64,000 bases of DNA from Chloroflexota bacterium (GTDB lineage: Bacteria > Chloroflexota > UBA6077 > FW602-bin22 > JAMCYS01): contig JAMCYS010000085.1 of NCBI GenBank assembly GCA_023473795.1, positions 1 through 64,000 on the forward strand, read 5' to 3'. The notes beneath the pieces are model-generated. The model was not told where the DNA came from and ran no database searches. It was given only the letters and a program-made list of their open reading frames with translations. The translations under genes were made by a program, and so were the position numbers. Shown one piece after another: positions 62,244 to 64,000 of the stretch. The number at the start of each line of letters is the position of its first letter. Position 1 is the stretch's first letter.

Positions 62244-62849
62244 ATGTCTAGCGTGCCTGAGACTACCCTCACTCTCTATCAAGTCGGAGGCGATGCGGGC
62301 GTTGACAGCGTTCTACTCGATCCTTCGCCAGAAGTCGAAGCCGTGCAGAACGGCGAGCGGCTGAGCAGGGGCCGGGCGGCCGACCTATTGGGCATTCGCC
62401 GCGACGAGCTAGACGAGCTGGCCGAGGCTGGCCTGATCGTCGTGCGCCAGGACGTTGACGGCAAGCCGTACGTCACCGCCGCCGCGTTCCGCAAGTTCCT
62501 CAAGGGCCTGGAGCCGATTCAGTTCATTGAGGCCCCCACCGACGAAGGGGCCGAAGACGACGATGATGAAGAGGAAGAGGCCGTGCCCGCGCCAAAGGCC
62601 AAGGCAGTAACCAAGCCTGCCCCTGCTGCGCCAGCCGCAGAGGATGAAGCAGCAGAGGATGACATCGAAGCTGAGGCCGACCAGGTAAGCATTTTGGGCT
62701 CTGCGGCGGCGGTGGCTGCCTTCTTCAAGAAGCTTTTCGGCGGCGAGCAGGCCGAAGAAGAGCTCGAGCCCGAGCCCGTCAAGCAGACTAAGGCCAACCC
62801 GCTATTCGGCCTTGGCAAGTCTCGCAAGTCTCGCCGATCCGGCCGGTAG
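62244..62849 (+). CDS. HTH-like protein with acidic linker and basic tail
   Basis: A 201-residue protein. Residues about 35-95 look like a MerR/excisionase-type DNA-binding fold (LSRGRAADLLGIRRDELDELAEAGLIV then VDGKPYVTAAAFRKFLKG). A long acidic Glu/Asp/Ala/Pro linker follows, then a hydrophobic patch (VSILGSAAAVAAFFKKLFG) and a basic C-terminus (GKSRKSRRSGR). The family is unknown to me. Its own upstream inverted repeat could be its target. AGGAGG precedes the ATG. Confidence 0.7.
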   Translation: MSSVPETTLTLYQVGGDAGVDSVLLDPSPEVEAVQNGERLSRGRAADLLGIRRDELDELAEAGLIVVRQDVDGKPYVTAAAFRKFLKGLEPIQFIEAPTDEGAEDDDDEEEEAVPAPKAKAVTKPAPAAPAAEDEAAEDDIEAEADQVSILGSAAAVAAFFKKLFGGEQAEEELEPEPVKQTKANPLFGLGKSRKSRRSGR

Positions 62850-62892
62850 AGGGGGCAGCTACCTGCCAAGAGCGCTGTGTCCATTGTCGTAT

Positions 62893-62943
62893 GCCCCTTG
62901 CCCCCGCGGTTCCATCCTCCTAGCCGGCCGCGGGGCAGGGGGC
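62893..62943 (+). terminator. Strong hairpin after the HTH-like gene
   Basis: GCCCCTTGCCCCCGCGG (62893-62909) pairs with CCGCGGGGCAGGGGGC (62928-62943) over 16 pairs with one bulge and an 18-nt loop. TTTC follows, a short T-run. Confidence 0.6.
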
Positions 62944-62981
62944 TTTCGGCCGCCGCTCTTGCCGGTTGGAGAGGTGAGACT

Positions 62982-63113
62982 TTGGACCCCATTGGCGACC
63001 CGTTTGACTGGCTGGCAGAGGACTTGGACGATGATCTCGACCTGCGCCCAGCACGCTCGCACCGTCCGCGCGGCGCTCGCCAAGGCAATCATCGCCGCCA
63101 GCAATCGGTGTAG
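62982..63113 (+). CDS. Possible 43-residue protein
   Basis: From the TTG at 62982 the frame reads MDPIGDPFDWLAEDLDDDLD and ends in a basic stretch before a TAG stop. GGAGAGG lies 8 nt upstream of the TTG. The acidic first half and basic second half resemble small regulators or phage-like proteins, but nothing is recognised. It is supported only by the ribosome site and the spacing. Confidence 0.35.
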   Translation: MDPIGDPFDWLAEDLDDDLDLRPARSHRPRGARQGNHRRQQSV

Positions 63114-63446
63114 GCTGCGCAATTCCCACCGTTAGACCTTCCAGCACTCTCCCCCACGGCCAGTGCCGCTAGCCACCCGCCCTATTGTTGGCCCTATTCT
63201 TGGGCACGGTTATGTTTAGTGAACAGAATGGGAGGACGGTTCAACAGCAGGGCCACTGACCGCGTAGGGAGCGCAGCCGAATGGCGGGCGCGAGCTTCCG
63301 CCAACACGCCAGACGCCGGCTAGAAATCATACTCATTGGCCGGATGGGTCCGCGAAACGGAAGACGGTGGGGATGCTACAGGTACCGCGCTAGGTCGTCC
63401 TAGCCACGGGCCTGAGTGTCATAGGGTGAACGCAAACTAGCTTGGC
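63114..63446. other. Gap without a supported gene
   Basis: About 330 bp of moderate-GC sequence between the possible small protein and the minus-strand winged-helix gene. No gene, hairpin or promoter is clear. Confidence 0.5.
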
Positions 63447-63749
63447 TCATTGTCTGATGGTGTAGTAGTAGGCTCCCCTGATTCTCTTGGCCAATACCTC
63501 GCCTTTCTTGGCGAGACTGTCGAGAGCTGACGACAATGCGTAGTTTGTCGTTCCTTGGCTAATCCCCCGGATAATCAGTGAGCGCAAATCGACTTCCTGA
63601 CTTGGCGAGGTATCACCCACCGAGTAGCCCAGGCTCAGGGCCAGGTCGGCGAGAGTGAAGGCTTGATCGGAATGCTCGCGGAGGTATTGAAGGATTGTTA
63701 GCTGAGTATCGTCCACGCCTTCATCGAATTGGCTCCGCTTGATAGGCAT
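63447..63749 (-). CDS. Small winged-helix protein
   Basis: A 100-residue protein with a winged-helix pattern (DTQLTILQYLREHSDQAFTL then LADLALSLGYSV) and a beta-wing ending GEVLAKRIRGAYYYTI. It resembles standalone DNA-binding or archaeal-type regulators of unknown target. The ATG at 63749 has GAGGAG 9 nt upstream. Confidence 0.75.
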   Translation of the reverse strand: MPIKRSQFDEGVDDTQLTILQYLREHSDQAFTLADLALSLGYSVGDTSPSQEVDLRSLIIRGISQGTTNYALSSALDSLAKKGEVLAKRIRGAYYYTIRQ

Positions 63750-64000
63750 TGGCTTTGGCTCCTCTATGCTTGCTTGGCACAGAATGATACGCTAGCTTTG
63801 TCAGTATGTCCAGTGGTTGCAGGGGCAATCGGCAGGCTCATTGTAGGGTGATTCTAGGGGCTTGAAATCGGCCGCAGGTCATCTGATACCCCCTTGCCCC
63901 CGGGACAGGGCGCCGTCATGGCCACACGCAGGCAAGGGCGGGCAAGCTGCTGGCCCAGATAGGGCGCAAACAGGGTTTACGCGTCGATTCAACTTCAGCT

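Overview
The window is a high-GC bacterial chromosome segment. Its best fit is an uncultured member of the Chloroflexota. This is an inference from the secreted lipoproteins with long Ala/Pro/Thr/Lys linkers, a four-repeat CxxC/CxxH protein of a type I associate with that phylum, a HrcA/CIRCE-controlled groESL operon, and frequent TTG/GTG starts. No rRNA, tRNA, CRISPR array or intact insertion sequence was seen.

Layout. 0-6.8 kb (minus): a two-gene restriction-like defence module, made of a PLD-nuclease/SNF2-helicase fusion and an Eco57I-type adenine methylase. It is cut at the left edge by a truncated third reading frame. 7.1-9.2 kb (minus): groES-groEL behind a perfect CIRCE operator with a second degenerate copy. 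9.3-16.5 kb: a CxxC-repeat protein with a leaderless-type promoter, a CorC/HlyC-type CBS protein, two small minus-strand genes, a 38-bp tandem hairpin leader ahead of an Fe-S aldo/keto reductase, a TPR membrane protein and a lipoprotein. 16.6-21.7 kb (minus): a B12-type radical SAM protein, and a GyrA-like topoisomerase subunit with a roughly 210-residue Ala/Lys/Pro tail.

21.8-24.4 kb holds the most notable finding. Two divergent neighbouring genes, a FrnE/DsbA-like thiol oxidoreductase and a GrdB/PrdB-like reductase subunit, are each open across a single in-frame TGA that sits exactly where a redox cysteine or selenocysteine belongs. Each TGA is followed at the right distance by a plausible bacterial SECIS stem-loop. 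TGA is an ordinary stop elsewhere in the window (many ATGA/GTGA overlaps), so these are probably true selenoprotein genes.

24.4-37.9 kb: an M3-like peptidase, a Fur/PerR-like regulator with catalase, an LCP-family protein, a GntR/FCD regulator with a sugar ABC transporter that lacks a local ATPase, a CtaG-like protein beside two decayed membrane-protein genes, and a TctC-type binding protein whose N-terminus is partly encoded by a palindromic repeat.

38-59.7 kb (minus): a large cell-surface glycan cluster of somewhat lower GC. It contains an apparently complete GDP-D-glycero-D-manno-heptose pathway (hddA, hddC, gmhA-like, gmhB-like) with a transaldolase, plus sugar dehydrogenase, epimerase, reductases, a flippase-like protein and a YfhO-like membrane protein. 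It also contains multi-domain fusions in which methyltransferase or radical-SAM domains look catalytically dead and C-termini are coiled coils. 60-64 kb: a phosphodiesterase/alkaline-phosphatase-type enzyme, an acidic HTH-like protein, a possible 43-residue protein and a small winged-helix protein.

Several genes (9337, 26011, 36844) have a -10-like hexamer ending exactly 6 nt before the start codon and no Shine-Dalgarno, which suggests leaderless transcription is common in this organism.
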